A stretch of DNA of 64,000 bases from Methanothermobacter tenebrarum (GCF_003264935.1 NZ_QLOE01000003.1:62001-126000); one strand, 5' to 3'. Numbered from the stretch's first letter, positions 29,084-39,570 are shown. Notes: generated from the letters alone by a model not told the origin. Numbers and translations are program-made.

Positions 29084-29517
29084 TTAATGCCTCCCAGGTT
29101 GTTTACGAGGAAAATATATTGGGTTGTGGTTGGAAGTTCTCTTCTTAGAATCTTAATCTCGGGATTATAAATGTGTATCTCATCTGGAATGTCACATTCG
29201 TCTATTTCTCTTCCTATAATCTTTGAGACTATTTTAACTTCTAGTTTCCCCTTTATCCTTGCGCCGGAGATTGTCGCATCTATTTCTATGTATATGGGTA
29301 ACCTGAGACGTTCCTGTTCATCCTCAGAAAGTAAAGAGGCTATAAACTTGAGTTCGTCTGTCTTGAACCTGTGCCTGCTCCCATCCCCCCCAATCACATG
29401 GGGTTTTTCCTCTCCTAAAAGTTCCTTTAGGGTTTTCCTCTTCCTTGGCACATGTCTGTTAAGGATGACAATCTGCTTCTTTATAATTCTTTCAGTTCTA
29501 TCCATCTCATTTTTCAT
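29080..29517 (-). CDS. UPF0216 / DUF61 family protein
   Basis: A 145-aa archaeal protein of unknown function, recognised by MDRTERIIKKQIVILNRHVPRKRKTLKELL and HVIGGDGSRHRFKTDELKFIASLL. It is soluble and highly charged, which would fit RNA or ribosome association, but that is inference. ATG 29517 is preferred over the GTG just before it. Its stop overlaps the start of the 53-aa membrane peptide. Confidence 0.85.
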   Translation of the reverse strand: MKNEMDRTERIIKKQIVILNRHVPRKRKTLKELLGEEKPHVIGGDGSRHRFKTDELKFIASLLSEDEQERLRLPIYIEIDATISGARIKGKLEVKIVSKIIGREIDECDIPDEIHIYNPEIKILRRELPTTTQYIFLVNNLGGIK

Positions 29518-29568
29518 CACAATTATATTAATATCTCATAATACAAAATACCTATGGGGGGTGTTAAA

Positions 29569-29901
29569 GTGGATGTTGACATTGAACAATGTAGAGAAAA
29601 TGATAAAATAAAAGAGCTTATAAGTACAAGTGGACTCCCAATAAAGTATATCAAGATCCTCCAGCGCTTGGCAGATTCTATATACCTTAATGCAATAAAC
29701 TACAATGTCAAGATAGAGGATGGAGGGGTTTCAATCATCCTTGTCTCATCCAAGGGTGAGAATAGCTTTGGAAAATTCACTACAAGTGCACTTACAAATG
29801 TCCTCTACCGTATCCGAGAATTAGAGAAGGAACACGAAGACATAAACACAAAATGTATAATACATGATGACATCCTTGAAATCAAATTTAAATTCGCATA
29901 G
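29569..29901 (+). CDS. conserved hypothetical protein
   Basis: About 110 aa, mixed alpha/beta, beginning VDVDIEQCRENDKIKEL. The GTG at 29569 has a GGGGGGTG site at a good distance; an ATG at 29554 would contain that site. Not recognised. It is probably in one transcript with the following coiled-coil gene (11 bp apart). Confidence 0.65.
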   Translation: MDVDIEQCRENDKIKELISTSGLPIKYIKILQRLADSIYLNAINYNVKIEDGGVSIILVSSKGENSFGKFTTSALTNVLYRIRELEKEHEDINTKCIIHDDILEIKFKFA

Positions 29902-29912
29902 GCCAGATAAAA

Positions 29913-30356
29913 ATGAGATTAGATCATTATCATCAAATAATAAAAGAGGTTGAAGACTTGGAAATTGACACTTCCACGCCTTCAAAGTTCAAGAAAACAT
30001 TAATGAAATTAAAAAGGAAAAAGAGGATCCTCAGACGGTTAAAAAAGAAGTTGATGGAGGATATACGGGATATCGAGGTGGACTATCTTATAAAGAGGAT
30101 AGCCATCCGCCAGGAGATAGAAGATTACGAAGCGAATCCATCAACATTCAAAAAATTAGTAGGAAAGGACTCCCACACTCTAAGATTAAAAGCATTGAAA
30201 AAAATTGAAAAGGATCGAGAAACCAGGATAAAACCCTATAATGAAATTAGAGAACAAATAAATAAACTACTTGATGACATTGATGAAACCCTAATGGAAC
30301 TTACCAGCCCAGGCAGCAAAGTAAAAAAGGAATTCAACCCACCAGAATTTAGGTAA
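29913..30356 (+). CDS. conserved hypothetical, basic coiled-coil protein
   Basis: 147 aa, almost entirely helical and very Lys/Arg/Glu-rich (KKTLMKLKRKKRILRRLKKKLMEDI), with a predicted coiled coil over residues 25-130. No catalytic motif. The basic character suggests nucleic-acid contact, but nothing further can be said. Confidence 0.65.
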   Translation: MRLDHYHQIIKEVEDLEIDTSTPSKFKKTLMKLKRKKRILRRLKKKLMEDIRDIEVDYLIKRIAIRQEIEDYEANPSTFKKLVGKDSHTLRLKALKKIEKDRETRIKPYNEIREQINKLLDDIDETLMELTSPGSKVKKEFNPPEFR

Positions 30357-30395
30357 TGAGGGGAGATCAACCCCCCCAAATCAGATGGGATAATT

Positions 30396-30785
30396 TTAAT
30401 GGGTTAATTCTATGGGTAGGAGTATTAGGACACCTAGAAGGTCATTCTTTTTTATCTCCCCACTTAAAGCCGCTACAAATGTCGCATGGTCCGCGCTTCT
30501 CTCCATGCTAATAGGTAGAGGCACCTCTTCCCCGGCTGCAATTACATGGCCTAATCCATGGGTTGCATAAGCACACAAATAGACTATATGGTTACTGGGT
30601 ATCCTGATCCTTTTTATCTTGATTGGTTTTACTTCCCCTGCTTTTACCTTCACATTTTCAGCTGCAAGTATAGCCCTCAAGTGACCGTAAATGTCAGCAT
30701 CTATTAATCTAAAATCAACCAATTCTTTCGCGTATTGTTCAGTGGCTCTTCTAACCTCACCGAGTCTTGTTAATATCCTGACCAT
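30396..30785 (-). CDS. DUF22 domain protein at the end of the ATP synthase operon
   Basis: A 129-aa methanogen protein of the DUF22 type (VRILTRLGEVRR..., IRIPSNHIVYLCAYATHGLGHVIAAGEEVPLPI). Its ATG overlaps the atpD stop by one base (TAATG), so it is translationally coupled to the synthase genes. Function unknown; co-location suggests an assembly or regulatory link but does not prove it. Confidence 0.75.
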   Translation of the reverse strand: MVRILTRLGEVRRATEQYAKELVDFRLIDADIYGHLRAILAAENVKVKAGEVKPIKIKRIRIPSNHIVYLCAYATHGLGHVIAAGEEVPLPISMERSADHATFVAALSGEIKKNDLLGVLILLPIELTH

Positions 30786-31426
30786 TACTCCATCTCCATA
30801 GATTCTTTAATCATCTTCAATCTCACGAAGTTCTCTCTTTCCATCTCTTCTAATCGCATTTCAATGTAATTGACTGTATTCTGCAATCTTGGTATGATTA
30901 TGTTTTCAAGGGCGTTAACTCTCCTTTTTGTAGATTCTATCTCCCCCGCAAGTAACCTTACACTCTTCTCTATCTCCCCCAATTCTACTATGAGGGATAC
31001 TGATTCCTCGAATTTCTTAGCAGCCTCGTCAAGTTTAACAGAAGTGTCTACTAGACCATATCCTCGCTCGACCATGGATCTTTCAGTTGATTCTATCTCC
31101 ACTACTGGGACAACAACACCCATTATATTCCTGGAATCTATTTCAACCTTGATAAACTCTTTAACCGCCATAGCAGCCTTGTTAACGGCCATGTCACCCA
31201 TCATTATCTGCGCTTCTGTTAAATCCTCAAAAGCCTCTTTCAATTTCTCTTCAACCCTTTCACGGGCTCCTCTAACCCTCTCTAGTATGTTGAAGAACTC
31301 CATGATAAGGGCGTTCCTCTTCTCCTTTAATAGGTTATAGCCCTTGACAGCGAGCTTCTCTCTCTGTTTAAGCTTCAGAAGTTCCATCCTAGTTGGGTTG
31401 ATCCCTTCAATTATCTCCTGCGCCAA
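30785..31426 (-). CDS. atpD: A-type ATP synthase subunit D (central stalk)
   Basis: 213 aa, long coiled-coil rotor shaft protein that turns inside the A3B3 hexamer. [29 protein letters not shown] is the conserved N-terminal helix, and [18 protein letters not shown] the C-terminal one. The start is a TTG (31426) preceded by GGGGGGATG; the nearby ATG is out of frame. It lies 37 bp after atpB. Confidence 0.95.
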   Translation of the reverse strand: MAQEIIEGINPTRMELLKLKQREKLAVKGYNLLKEKRNALIMEFFNILERVRGARERVEEKLKEAFEDLTEAQIMMGDMAVNKAAMAVKEFIKVEIDSRNIMGVVVPVVEIESTERSMVERGYGLVDTSVKLDEAAKKFEESVSLIVELGEIEKSVRLLAGEIESTKRRVNALENIIIPRLQNTVNYIEMRLEEMERENFVRLKMIKESMEME

Positions 31427-31463
31427 AATTCATCCCCCCATAAAAGGGTAAAATGTTGGGGGT

Positions 31464-32855
31464 TTATTCCCCTTTTGGTAAGTATTTGTCAATGTGCTCT
31501 TCGGCAACTCTCTTGAGCTCTGCACGTGGTAATATGCTTAGAAGCTCCCAGCCAAGGTTGAGAGTCTCCTCTATTGACCTGTCTTCGTCACGTCCCTGGT
31601 TTATAAACCTTTTTTCGAATTCATCAGCAAATTGCAAGTATTTACGGTCTCTTTCAGTTAATGCTTCTTCACCCACCACAGCAACTAGGTCGCGGAGGTC
31701 TCGACCCTCTGCATATGCAGAATATAATTGGTCTGAAACCCCACTATGGTCCTCTCTGGTTCTTCCTTCTCCTATACCGCCGCTCATGAGTCTTGATAAT
31801 GATGGTAGAACATCTACTGGGGGGTATATACCTTTACGGTGGAGTTCGCGGCTGAGCACTATTTGGCCTTCTGTAATGTAACCTGTGAGGTCTGGTATTG
31901 GATGTGTAATATCATCCTGTGGCATGACCAGAATTGGCATCTGGGTTATTGACCCTTTCTTGCCGATTATACGCCCCGCTCTTTCATAGATGCTTGCGAG
32001 GTCAGTGTACATGTATCCAGGGTATCCTCTCCTACCAGGGACTTCTTCCCTGGCAGCTGATATCTCCCTTAAAGCTTCACAATAGTTTGTCATATCTGTT
32101 AGTATGACGAGCACGTGCATGTCATGCTCAAATGCAAAGTATTCGGCTGTTGTAAGGGCCATCCTTGGCGTGATTATACGTTCGATGGCTGGGTCGTCTG
32201 CAAGGTTCATGAATACTGTTACGCGTTCGAGGGCGCCGGTTTGTTCAAAATCTCTCATGAAGTAATTGGCCTCTTCGTGTGTTATACCCATGGCTGTGAA
32301 TATGACTGCGAATTCGCTCTCTTCTGTGAGAACTTTTGCTTGTCTTGCGATTTGGGCTGCCAGTTCATTGTGTGGCAATCCTGAACCTGAAAAGATGGGT
32401 AGTTTCTGTCCCCTGACTAGGGTGTTCATCCCATCGATTGTTGATATACCTGTCTGTATGAACTCTGCTGGGAATGCTCGTGCTGAGGGGTTTATTGGAT
32501 AACCATTAATGTCAAGTTCTTTTTCTGGGATGATCTCTGGGCCGCCGTCAATGGGTTTTCCCGTACCGTCGAATATGCGGCCTAGCATATCCATGGAGAC
32601 GCCTATTTTTGCTGTTTCTCCTGTGAAGCGTATTTTTGTTGTTTCAGTGTTAAGGTCGCTTGTACCCTCGAATACTTGTACAACGGCGATGTCTTCTCGC
32701 ACTTCAAGTACTTGGCCTCTTCTTTTCTCACCAGTGGGTGTTTCGATTTCGACGATTTCACCATATGCTGCTCCTTCGACTCCTTCCACTATCATCAGGG
32801 GCCCTGACACTTCACTTACTGTGGTGTATTCTCGGGTTTTGATATCTACTTTCAT
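31464..32855 (-). CDS. atpB: A-type ATP synthase subunit B
   Basis: Non-catalytic nucleotide-binding-fold subunit of the A3B3 head, 463 aa. Its P-loop-equivalent is degenerate ([10 protein letters not shown]), as expected for B. Other family signatures are [34 protein letters not shown] and the C-terminal helical domain. It overlaps the atpA stop by 4 bp (ATGA). Confidence 0.97.
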   Translation of the reverse strand: MKVDIKTREYTTVSEVSGPLMIVEGVEGAAYGEIVEIETPTGEKRRGQVLEVREDIAVVQVFEGTSDLNTETTKIRFTGETAKIGVSMDMLGRIFDGTGKPIDGGPEIIPEKELDINGYPINPSARAFPAEFIQTGISTIDGMNTLVRGQKLPIFSGSGLPHNELAAQIARQAKVLTEESEFAVIFTAMGITHEEANYFMRDFEQTGALERVTVFMNLADDPAIERIITPRMALTTAEYFAFEHDMHVLVILTDMTNYCEALREISAAREEVPGRRGYPGYMYTDLASIYERAGRIIGKKGSITQMPILVMPQDDITHPIPDLTGYITEGQIVLSRELHRKGIYPPVDVLPSLSRLMSGGIGEGRTREDHSGVSDQLYSAYAEGRDLRDLVAVVGEEALTERDRKYLQFADEFEKRFINQGRDEDRSIEETLNLGWELLSILPRAELKRVAEEHIDKYLPKGE

Positions 32856-34612
32856 CTTAACACCTCATTACATTGTTGGACTATCTTTTCTTCGATTTCT
32901 TTGATTCTTTCATCAAATTCATCTTCGGGTATGTATTTCATACGTCCAATTTCTTCTTTGACTGGCAAGTTTACTAATTCTGCTGCGGGCGCTCCTCTCT
33001 CTAGTGCCTCTGTGGCATGTTCATGGAATTTCATTATGGTCTTGAGCATCTTTAATTGTTTTTTTGGCGAGCAGTAGGTGTCGACTTCATGGTAGGCGTT
33101 CTGTTGGAGAAAGTCTTCACGTATCATCCTCGTGGTTTCTAGGGTTATTCTTTCCCTGTCTGGTAGTGCGTCGGGTCCTACGAGTTGCACTACTTCTTGA
33201 AGTTCGGCTTCTTTTTGGAGTAGGGCCATTGCATTGTCTCTTGTGGTTCTCCATTCTGGGTCGACGTTTTTAGCCCACCATGTTTCTATGCTGTCGATGT
33301 AGAGTGAATAGCTTTGGAGCCAGTCTATGGCTGGGAAGTGTCTTTTGTCTGCAAGTGAAGCGTCAAGTGCCCAGAAAACTTTACATATTCTTAGGGTGTT
33401 CTGTGTAACAGGTTCTGAGAAGTCTCCTCCTGGTGGGGATACTGCGCCTACTATTGATACTGATGCTATTTTGTCCTCTGTTCCGGCTGTTATAACTCTA
33501 CCAGCTCTTTCATAGAATTGTGCGAGTCTTGATGCGAGGTATGCTGGGTAGCCTTCTTCCCCTGGCATTTCTTCGAGTCGGCCTGAGATTTCTCTCATTG
33601 CCTCTGCCCATCTTGATGTTGAGTCTGCCATGAGGGCGACGTCGTATCCCATGTCTCTGAAATATTCGGCTATGGTTATACCGGTGTATACGCAGGCTTC
33701 CCTTGCTGCTACTGGCATGTTTGAGGTGTTTGCTATGAGCACTGTCCTGTCCATGAGTGGTTTTCCTGTTTTTGGGTCTTCAAGTTCTGGGAAGTCTTTT
33801 AGTACTTCTGTCATTTCGTTACCTCTTTCTCCGCATCCGACATAGACTATGATGTCGGCGTCGGCCCATTTGGCTAACTGTTGTTGGGTTACGGTTTTCC
33901 CGGATCCGAATGGTCCTGGTATTGTTGCTGTTCCGCCTTTTGCCACTGGGAAGAAGGTGTCTTGTGCTCTTTGACCGGTTATGAGTGGTATGTCAGGGTC
34001 TAGTTTTTTCTTGTATGGTCTTGGTTTCCTAACTGGCCATTTTTGCATCATCTGGATTTTCTCGGTGCCGGTTTCTGTTTCTACTTCTGCTATGGTGTCT
34101 AGTACTGTGTATTCTCCTTGTGGTTCTATGCTTTTCAGCGTCCCTGAAATGTTTGGTGGTATTATTATCCTGTGTGTGACTGCTGAGGTTTCTTGAACTT
34201 CTCCGATGACGTCTCCGCCTTGTACTTTTTGTCCGGGTTCTGCTAGTGGTTTGAATTCCCATTTTTTGTCCTTTGGGATTGGGGGTACGTCAACGCCTCT
34301 TTGTATGTAGTCTCCTGTGAGTATTTTGATGTTTTCTAGTGGTCTTTGTATACCGTCAAAGATGGAACCGATGATCCCTGGGCCTAGTTCTACTGAGAGG
34401 GGGCCTCCTGTGCTTTCCACTGTTTCTCCTGGTTTGATACCGGTTGTTTCTTCGTAAACTTGAACGGTGGCTGTGTCACCTTCAAGTTCGATGATTTCTC
34501 CTATCAGTTTTTCTTCGCCTACTCTTACCATTTCATACATTTGTGTTCCTCTCATTCCTTCCGCGATGATAACGGGACCTGCGACTTTAATAATTTTTCC
34601 TTTCTTTATCAT
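32852..34612 (-). CDS. atpA: A-type ATP synthase catalytic subunit A
   Basis: Catalytic subunit, 586 aa, ATP made or hydrolysed at the A/B interface. The Walker A loop GPFGSGKT is at residues 233-240, with the archaeal S in place of A. The non-homologous insert (~115-190) typical of A/V-type A subunits is present. The Walker B region is [37 protein letters not shown]. No intein is present. ATGA overlaps link it to both neighbours. Confidence 0.98.
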   Translation of the reverse strand: MIKKGKIIKVAGPVIIAEGMRGTQMYEMVRVGEEKLIGEIIELEGDTATVQVYEETTGIKPGETVESTGGPLSVELGPGIIGSIFDGIQRPLENIKILTGDYIQRGVDVPPIPKDKKWEFKPLAEPGQKVQGGDVIGEVQETSAVTHRIIIPPNISGTLKSIEPQGEYTVLDTIAEVETETGTEKIQMMQKWPVRKPRPYKKKLDPDIPLITGQRAQDTFFPVAKGGTATIPGPFGSGKTVTQQQLAKWADADIIVYVGCGERGNEMTEVLKDFPELEDPKTGKPLMDRTVLIANTSNMPVAAREACVYTGITIAEYFRDMGYDVALMADSTSRWAEAMREISGRLEEMPGEEGYPAYLASRLAQFYERAGRVITAGTEDKIASVSIVGAVSPPGGDFSEPVTQNTLRICKVFWALDASLADKRHFPAIDWLQSYSLYIDSIETWWAKNVDPEWRTTRDNAMALLQKEAELQEVVQLVGPDALPDRERITLETTRMIREDFLQQNAYHEVDTYCSPKKQLKMLKTIMKFHEHATEALERGAPAAELVNLPVKEEIGRMKYIPEDEFDERIKEIEEKIVQQCNEVLR

Positions 34613-34929
34613 TTTACCAACTCTATTCCAATTACTCTTTTGATAAGCTCTCTTAGGGGTTCTACCCTTTCTTCAGAGGGACCGTATTTGTCGGGTATTT
34701 CTATTATGATTGGTAGTGCGCGTGATCCGGTGGTTTCATCAATAAATTCTCTTAATTCGTCACCAATTTTTTCGGTGATGATTATAATAGAAACTTCCTT
34801 TTTTATAAGGTCTCTGATGATATTTTCAGCTTCTTTTGGGGTTTCCACAGCGTGTCCTTCTTTTATACCTGCTAATCTGAAACCTGTTACGGTGTCCGCA
34901 TCTGCGACTACTGCTATTTGCGTGCTCAT
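34609..34929 (-). CDS. atpF: A-type ATP synthase subunit F
   Basis: 106-aa central stalk subunit with a Rossmann-like N-terminal domain ([19 protein letters not shown]) and a flexible C-terminal helix. It binds D and couples conformational change to rotation. ATGA overlaps on both sides (atpC and atpA). Confidence 0.95.
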   Translation of the reverse strand: MSTQIAVVADADTVTGFRLAGIKEGHAVETPKEAENIIRDLIKKEVSIIIITEKIGDELREFIDETTGSRALPIIIEIPDKYGPSEERVEPLRELIKRVIGIELVK

Positions 34930-36053
34930 ATTAACATCTCCTTAAGTATGGGTTCTGGGAAGGCTGGTTCTCTTTTACTGCGCGCTATTACTTTGAGGTT
35001 TTTGATTTCGGCCTCTTTTCGGCTGAGGAATGTTATTATTGGACCTACACCGAGGGGTCTTTTTAGTGCGAAGGTTCTTGCGGTTTCATTGATGTATTTT
35101 TCCAATGCTCTCTCGAATGTGGCCAGTGATCCTGTTTCTTCATATTTTGGGAACGCTTCTGTGAGTACTGGGCCATAGTCTGTGCCTTCTAATTCGCTTA
35201 TCATGCCTTTTATGTTTTCTGCTTCCATGAGGTATTCTAGTTTCCATTCGGGTAGTTGGTAACTTTCTGGTATTATGTAGGGGCTTATGTCTTCGTATTT
35301 GAGGTTGTCGGCTTTTGCGCGGAGTATTATTTTGAGGTTTGTGGCGTCTATTTGCGCGCCAAAATATGTGCGTAGTATCTCAATATCTTCTTTGGGGATT
35401 GATATCTCTTCTAGAACTTCTAGGATGGTTTCCATGTAATATTTATCGAGGGCGGCTTCAAAGGGTAATAGCATCCCTGTTTTTTCATAATCTGGGAAGG
35501 CCGCTTCGAGTATTGGACCATATTCTGTGTCTTCGAGGGCTGCTATTATATCCTCGACTGTTTTAAGGTCTGTTAACTTTTCTAGTTTGTCTTTTAATTC
35601 GCCGAAGGGTATTAGGAGGTCCATTGTCTCCTCTGGACTTAAACCAGTATCTTTGGCTGTTAAGAGACTTTTTATGTTCTTGATGTCCCATTTTTTAGAT
35701 TGTACCTCGAATACTCTTTTCAGCCTTTTTGGTGCTATTTCTGTGATTAGTTGGTAGATTTCCGCGAGTTGGCTTTCAAGGGCTTTTTCGATAGGGTACT
35801 CGTCTATGTATTTCGCATAATCTGGGAAGCCCCTCAAGTAATTTTTGAATTCTTTAAGGTTTTCGGTTTCTATGATTTCTGCGAGTTGTCTGTCTGTGAA
35901 TAGACGCCCCATTCTTGCTCTCACTCTTGCGGTGGGATATGCGAATGGTACAACGTCCCTGAGAAACTTTATTGTGGGTACTACTATGATGATGGCTCCT
36001 GCAGCTGCTACTATACTTATCAGCGCCTTTAACATGGTGGGGCTGTCAATCAT
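34926..36053 (-). CDS. atpC: A-type ATP synthase subunit C
   Basis: 375-aa V-type d-like subunit joining the rotor ring to the central stalk. Three similar helical repeats can be seen in phrases such as AFPDYEKTGMLLPFEAALDKY and AFPKYEETGSLATFERALEKY. The N-terminus holds a hydrophobic segment (about residues 7-28), as in methanobacterial AhaC. Confidence 0.95.
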   Translation of the reverse strand: MIDSPTMLKALISIVAAAGAIIIVVPTIKFLRDVVPFAYPTARVRARMGRLFTDRQLAEIIETENLKEFKNYLRGFPDYAKYIDEYPIEKALESQLAEIYQLITEIAPKRLKRVFEVQSKKWDIKNIKSLLTAKDTGLSPEETMDLLIPFGELKDKLEKLTDLKTVEDIIAALEDTEYGPILEAAFPDYEKTGMLLPFEAALDKYYMETILEVLEEISIPKEDIEILRTYFGAQIDATNLKIILRAKADNLKYEDISPYIIPESYQLPEWKLEYLMEAENIKGMISELEGTDYGPVLTEAFPKYEETGSLATFERALEKYINETARTFALKRPLGVGPIITFLSRKEAEIKNLKVIARSKREPAFPEPILKEMLI

Positions 36054-36071
36054 GTATTATCTCTCCCTTTT

Positions 36072-36692
36072 TTAATCAAAGAGGATTTTTGCCACCTCTG
36101 AACGCAGAAACTTTTCGAACCTTGAAAGTCTTGCTTCGATTGTGTTGTTGACCTCTATTCTCCCATCTTTGGTCTTTACTATGGCTCCTCCGATGGTCTG
36201 TATGGCTTCGCCAAGCTCGAGTATAGTATCTTTGCCAGTGGCGGATTTAACATCCTCTGCAATAGAATCCAAGTCCCTTATCTTCTCTTTATCATCCTCC
36301 TTGACGTGGACTACCAGTTCTCCTCCCCCGATTTCGGTGGCGGCTTCTTTTATAATATTCTTTAATGATTGGATGTATCTTTCATCTTTACTAGATGTTA
36401 TTTTTTGTAATTCTTCTTCAGCCCTTTTGAACGCTTCGGTGATTACTTCTTCCCTCGCCTCCAGTTCCGCCCTTCGGGCCTTCATTTTAGCCTCTGATAT
36501 TAGCTGGTGGTATTGCATTCGGGCTTGTTTTCTAGCATTTTCTAGTATTTTCTCCTTTTCGATGGCTGCTCTTCTTTCACCATCTTTTATTATGGATTCT
36601 GCTTTTTTTTCAGCTTCACTGACTATTTTGTTAGCATTTTCCTGGGCCTCGGAGATTATGCTGGAGACAATCTTGTCCACTCCAGGGTCCAT
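36072..36692 (-). CDS. atpE: A-type ATP synthase subunit E (peripheral stalk)
   Basis: 206 aa: long N-terminal charged helix (IVSSIISEAQENANKIVSEAEKKAESIIKDGE) forming the stator coiled coil with AtpH, and a globular C-terminal domain that caps the head. It lies between atpK (4 bp) and atpC (18 bp). Confidence 0.95.
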   Translation of the reverse strand: MDPGVDKIVSSIISEAQENANKIVSEAEKKAESIIKDGERRAAIEKEKILENARKQARMQYHQLISEAKMKARRAELEAREEVITEAFKRAEEELQKITSSKDERYIQSLKNIIKEAATEIGGGELVVHVKEDDKEKIRDLDSIAEDVKSATGKDTILELGEAIQTIGGAIVKTKDGRIEVNNTIEARLSRFEKFLRSEVAKILFD

Positions 36693-36696
36693 CTAT

Positions 36697-37185
36697 TTAG
36701 CCTCCTCCCATAACGCCACCAACGAGCAAGAGTATTGCTATAAGGAATCCGTAGATAGCCTGTGTTTCTGGCAGGGCTGTGAATATAATGCCCCTTGCGA
36801 ACATTTCAGGGTTTTCTGTGACTGCACCTACGCTACCTGCTGCTACGTTTCCCTGGGCTATAGCTGATCCGAAACCTGCAACTCCTATGGCTAAACCTGC
36901 GCTTAGGGCTATGATACCGCCTGTTGTACCAAGTGCTTTACCACCACCTAGGATTCCTGAGAATACTATAACTAATATTCCTATAAGGAATCCGTAGATA
37001 GCCTGTGTTTCTGGCAGGGCTGTGAATATAATGCCCCTTGCGAACATTTCAGGTTTTTCTGCAACTGCACCTACACTTGCAGCTGCTACGTTTCCCTGGG
37101 CTATAGCTGATCCGAAACCTGCGAATGCTATAGCTATTCCAGCTCCTACAGCTGCTAAAGCTGTTCCTAGTGTAATCTCAACCAT
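36697..37185 (-). CDS. atpK: A-type ATP synthase rotor proteolipid, two fused hairpins
   Basis: 162 aa, four transmembrane helices made of two c-subunit hairpins offset by 81 residues. Each hairpin keeps its ion-binding glutamate (Glu59 and Glu140 in LPETQAIYGF) and a helix-1 glutamine (Gln30 and Gln111 in GSAIAQGN). The Gln plus Glu-Thr combination matches the sodium-binding signature known in Na+-coupled rotors, so coupling to Na+ is likely (inference). The two halves share a perfect 73-bp DNA repeat (36738-36810 and 36981-37053) and a 39-bp one (36841-36879 and 37084-37122). Confidence 0.96.
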   Translation of the reverse strand: MVEITLGTALAAVGAGIAIAFAGFGSAIAQGNVAAASVGAVAEKPEMFARGIIFTALPETQAIYGFLIGILVIVFSGILGGGKALGTTGGIIALSAGLAIGVAGFGSAIAQGNVAAGSVGAVTENPEMFARGIIFTALPETQAIYGFLIAILLLVGGVMGGG

Positions 37186-37191
37186 TCTTTT

Positions 37192-39183
37192 TCACCTCTC
37201 TATTTTGGTAAGTTTTCTTTCAGCACTAAATGGCGTGAATTTTCTTTTTCCTCCCATGAAGAATTGGGAGAAGAACTCCACATAATGTAAACGGAGTGAG
37301 TGTATGAATGCACCTAGACTCTGGAATGTGTCATTAGCAATATGGCCAAATACGAATATTATGGGTGCTAGGGCCACTCCAATTACTGGTATGAGATTAG
37401 CGCATATTTCCGTGACAATGTTAACTGTCATGGCCATGCCCCCTGTGGATAAACAGAGGGCTAAAAGTCTTGAATATGATAGTATGGTCCCTAGGAATCC
37501 TGAAGCATCGATAAGTCCGAAGAGTCCGTTGTAATAGACCAATAGTATGATCCCTAGGACGGCTATACCACCCCCAGCTATTAGTAATGGGAATATGTTG
37601 AATAGCCAGCCTAGGGCAAGTAGGAGTATGCCAGCTTCGAGTATGAGCCATACTATCTGTGATCCCATGGCCTCGCGCATGTTACCCATTTTTATATTGT
37701 TTCTCGCGCCAACTATAAGTCCAAAGTTTATATGTAGCACGCCAGTGACTAGAGCCATTAAGAGGACGTTTTGGGGTTCTTTAAACGCGTCTATTAATGG
37801 TATTACTGTTGGGAGGTTTATGTGGAAGAAGCGTGGGAAGAAGTCGCCTAAGAATCCGTTTGTGACCATTCCTAGGATGAACGCCCATAAGCCGCATGCC
37901 ATGAATATTATGCCAAAACTTCTCATGAACTTGTTAACCTTCCCAGGGCCACGGTATAATATGAACCCGACTAGGGCATCTATTATCCCATAGAATGCGT
38001 CTGTAAGGCAGAAGCCAAAGAAGAATGGGAGTACTATTGCCATGAAGATTGTGGGGTCATATTCGTTATATTTTGGGGGTGAGTACATTTTTATGAATGT
38101 TTCGAAGGGTTTTGCGAATCTTGGGTTTTCAAGGAGTATTGGCACGTCATCGTCAGGGTTTGGTTTTTCACGTTCAATAACGCAATGGTCTTCGCTGGCC
38201 TTTTTAATTATCTTTTCTGCTTTCTCACAATCTTTGAGGGGGACCCATGTTTCTAGCATTACTGTGTTTTCTGTTTCGCCGAAGGCTGCATATATTTCGT
38301 TTCTTTCCTTTTCGATTGTAAGTTGTTCCTTGAGTATGAGGAGTTCTTCTTCCCATTCATTTTTTATCTTTTCCACTTCTTCTATTGTGGTTTTTCTTTC
38401 TTCGTGGATTTCTTTGAGCCTTTCCTTGGATTTTCGGATCACTTCTGAGGGTTTGCCTTTGAGACCTGCTATTTCAAATCTTTCAAAGTCCATTCGCCTT
38501 AGTAGGGTTGCTATGGCGTCTTCGTGTTCTTTTAAGGTTATTATGAATATTTTTCTTTCGGTTGGGGGTTCTGTTTCAATGTCGAAGATTGCGAATTTGT
38601 CTGTTATCTCTTTTATCTTCTCAGGCGCCTTTTTGAACTTTTCGATGGGCATTTTCCCTACGATAGCTGTTATGTACTTGGACTCTTCTATATCGGTAAA
38701 ATCAATATCAAAATCGACTAGTTTCCCCCAGAGGCTGATAGTAGATTCTAAATCTCCCTTCTCCGCGTCTAATTGGTTTAATTTACTTTCTAGGGATTTT
38801 ATCCTCGTTTCAACCTTTGATAATTCCTCTTCTGCTTTTTTTATTAATGATTCTGAATCTAGTTCTTCTACTTTCCTCTTTTTTGGGATTGGGGGGTTGA
38901 GGAATTCTTTTATAACCTCTTTCATCTTCTTTTTCTTGGTTATTAATGTGTTCATGAAATCTATTATACCAGTTGTTCTCATTAGGAGAGATGCTATCCT
39001 AGTAGTCTGGGGTGTGGGTTTTGAAGGTTTTAATAGTTGGGCCCATTGGGGGTCCTCTTGTATACGCTCTGATATGTTATCTATTTGTGTTATTCCTTCT
39101 TCGTGCAAGGATCGGATCACGGGGTCAGTATATTTTTCGAATGTTATAATTTTAAGTTTGCGCATCCTTGCTGGTAGAAACAT
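37192..39183 (-). CDS. atpI: A-type ATP synthase subunit I (a subunit)
   Basis: About 663 aa. The cytoplasmic N-terminal half (to ~residue 375) is rich in coiled coil and anchors the peripheral stalks. The C-terminal half has about eight membrane helices, including the ILSYSRLLALCLSTGGMAM helix with the conserved Arg that faces the proteolipid glutamates. ATG 39183 with TTGAG upstream is preferred to the in-frame TTG at 39192. Confidence 0.95.
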   Translation of the reverse strand: MFLPARMRKLKIITFEKYTDPVIRSLHEEGITQIDNISERIQEDPQWAQLLKPSKPTPQTTRIASLLMRTTGIIDFMNTLITKKKKMKEVIKEFLNPPIPKKRKVEELDSESLIKKAEEELSKVETRIKSLESKLNQLDAEKGDLESTISLWGKLVDFDIDFTDIEESKYITAIVGKMPIEKFKKAPEKIKEITDKFAIFDIETEPPTERKIFIITLKEHEDAIATLLRRMDFERFEIAGLKGKPSEVIRKSKERLKEIHEERKTTIEEVEKIKNEWEEELLILKEQLTIEKERNEIYAAFGETENTVMLETWVPLKDCEKAEKIIKKASEDHCVIEREKPNPDDDVPILLENPRFAKPFETFIKMYSPPKYNEYDPTIFMAIVLPFFFGFCLTDAFYGIIDALVGFILYRGPGKVNKFMRSFGIIFMACGLWAFILGMVTNGFLGDFFPRFFHINLPTVIPLIDAFKEPQNVLLMALVTGVLHINFGLIVGARNNIKMGNMREAMGSQIVWLILEAGILLLALGWLFNIFPLLIAGGGIAVLGIILLVYYNGLFGLIDASGFLGTILSYSRLLALCLSTGGMAMTVNIVTEICANLIPVIGVALAPIIFVFGHIANDTFQSLGAFIHSLRLHYVEFFSQFFMGGKRKFTPFSAERKLTKIER

Positions 39184-39194
39184 TTTACTCAACT

Positions 39195-39509
39195 CTAGAT
39201 TATTGTTTTTAGGATAAGTTCTGCTGCTTCATCAATTTTATCCATGGCCTTGGATTTTAGGATTTCTGTTTTTCTTTTAGCTTCGCTTGAAATTTCTCTC
39301 GCTTCCTCCCTAGCCCTCGCCCTTGACTCATATATCATGGTCTCTGCTTCATCTTCAGCCTCTTTTTTGGCACTTTCTATGATTTCCAGAGCTTTCGCCC
39401 TAGCATCTTCAATCATCTGGGATGATTTATCCTTTGACTCCTGTATTAGCCTGTTAGCATCATTTTCAGCCTTTTTTATCACCATGATAGCTTCTGCGAT
39501 TGTTGCCAT
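39195..39509 (-). CDS. atpH: A-type ATP synthase subunit H (peripheral stalk)
   Basis: 104-aa, almost pure coiled coil (ALEIIESAKKEAEDEAETMIYESRARAREEA) pairing with AtpE as the stator. It is the first gene of the atpHIKECFABD operon. GGGTGG precedes the ATG by a few bases. Confidence 0.93.
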   Translation of the reverse strand: MATIAEAIMVIKKAENDANRLIQESKDKSSQMIEDARAKALEIIESAKKEAEDEAETMIYESRARAREEAREISSEAKRKTEILKSKAMDKIDEAAELILKTII

Positions 39510-39527
39510 TTAAACCACCCTTTGTAT

Positions 39528-39570
39528 AGTGAAAGGTCTATTTTATGAGTATATTTATCTTTTACTATTT
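39528..39570 (-). promoter_or_regulatory. probable promoter of the ATP synthase operon
   Basis: On the minus strand TAAAAGATAAATAT (39551-39564) looks like a BRE/TATA element about 45 bp before the atpH ATG. That would give a start of transcription near 39528 and a short leader with the GGGTGG ribosome site. Confidence 0.45.

Noticed and set aside
36142-36867. 241-codon + strand frame opposite atpE and atpK
   Set aside because: Antisense of two certain genes.
38042-39217. 391-codon + strand frame opposite atpI
   Set aside because: Mirror of a well-conserved gene; serine/phenylalanine-rich low-quality protein with no ribosome site or family motif.
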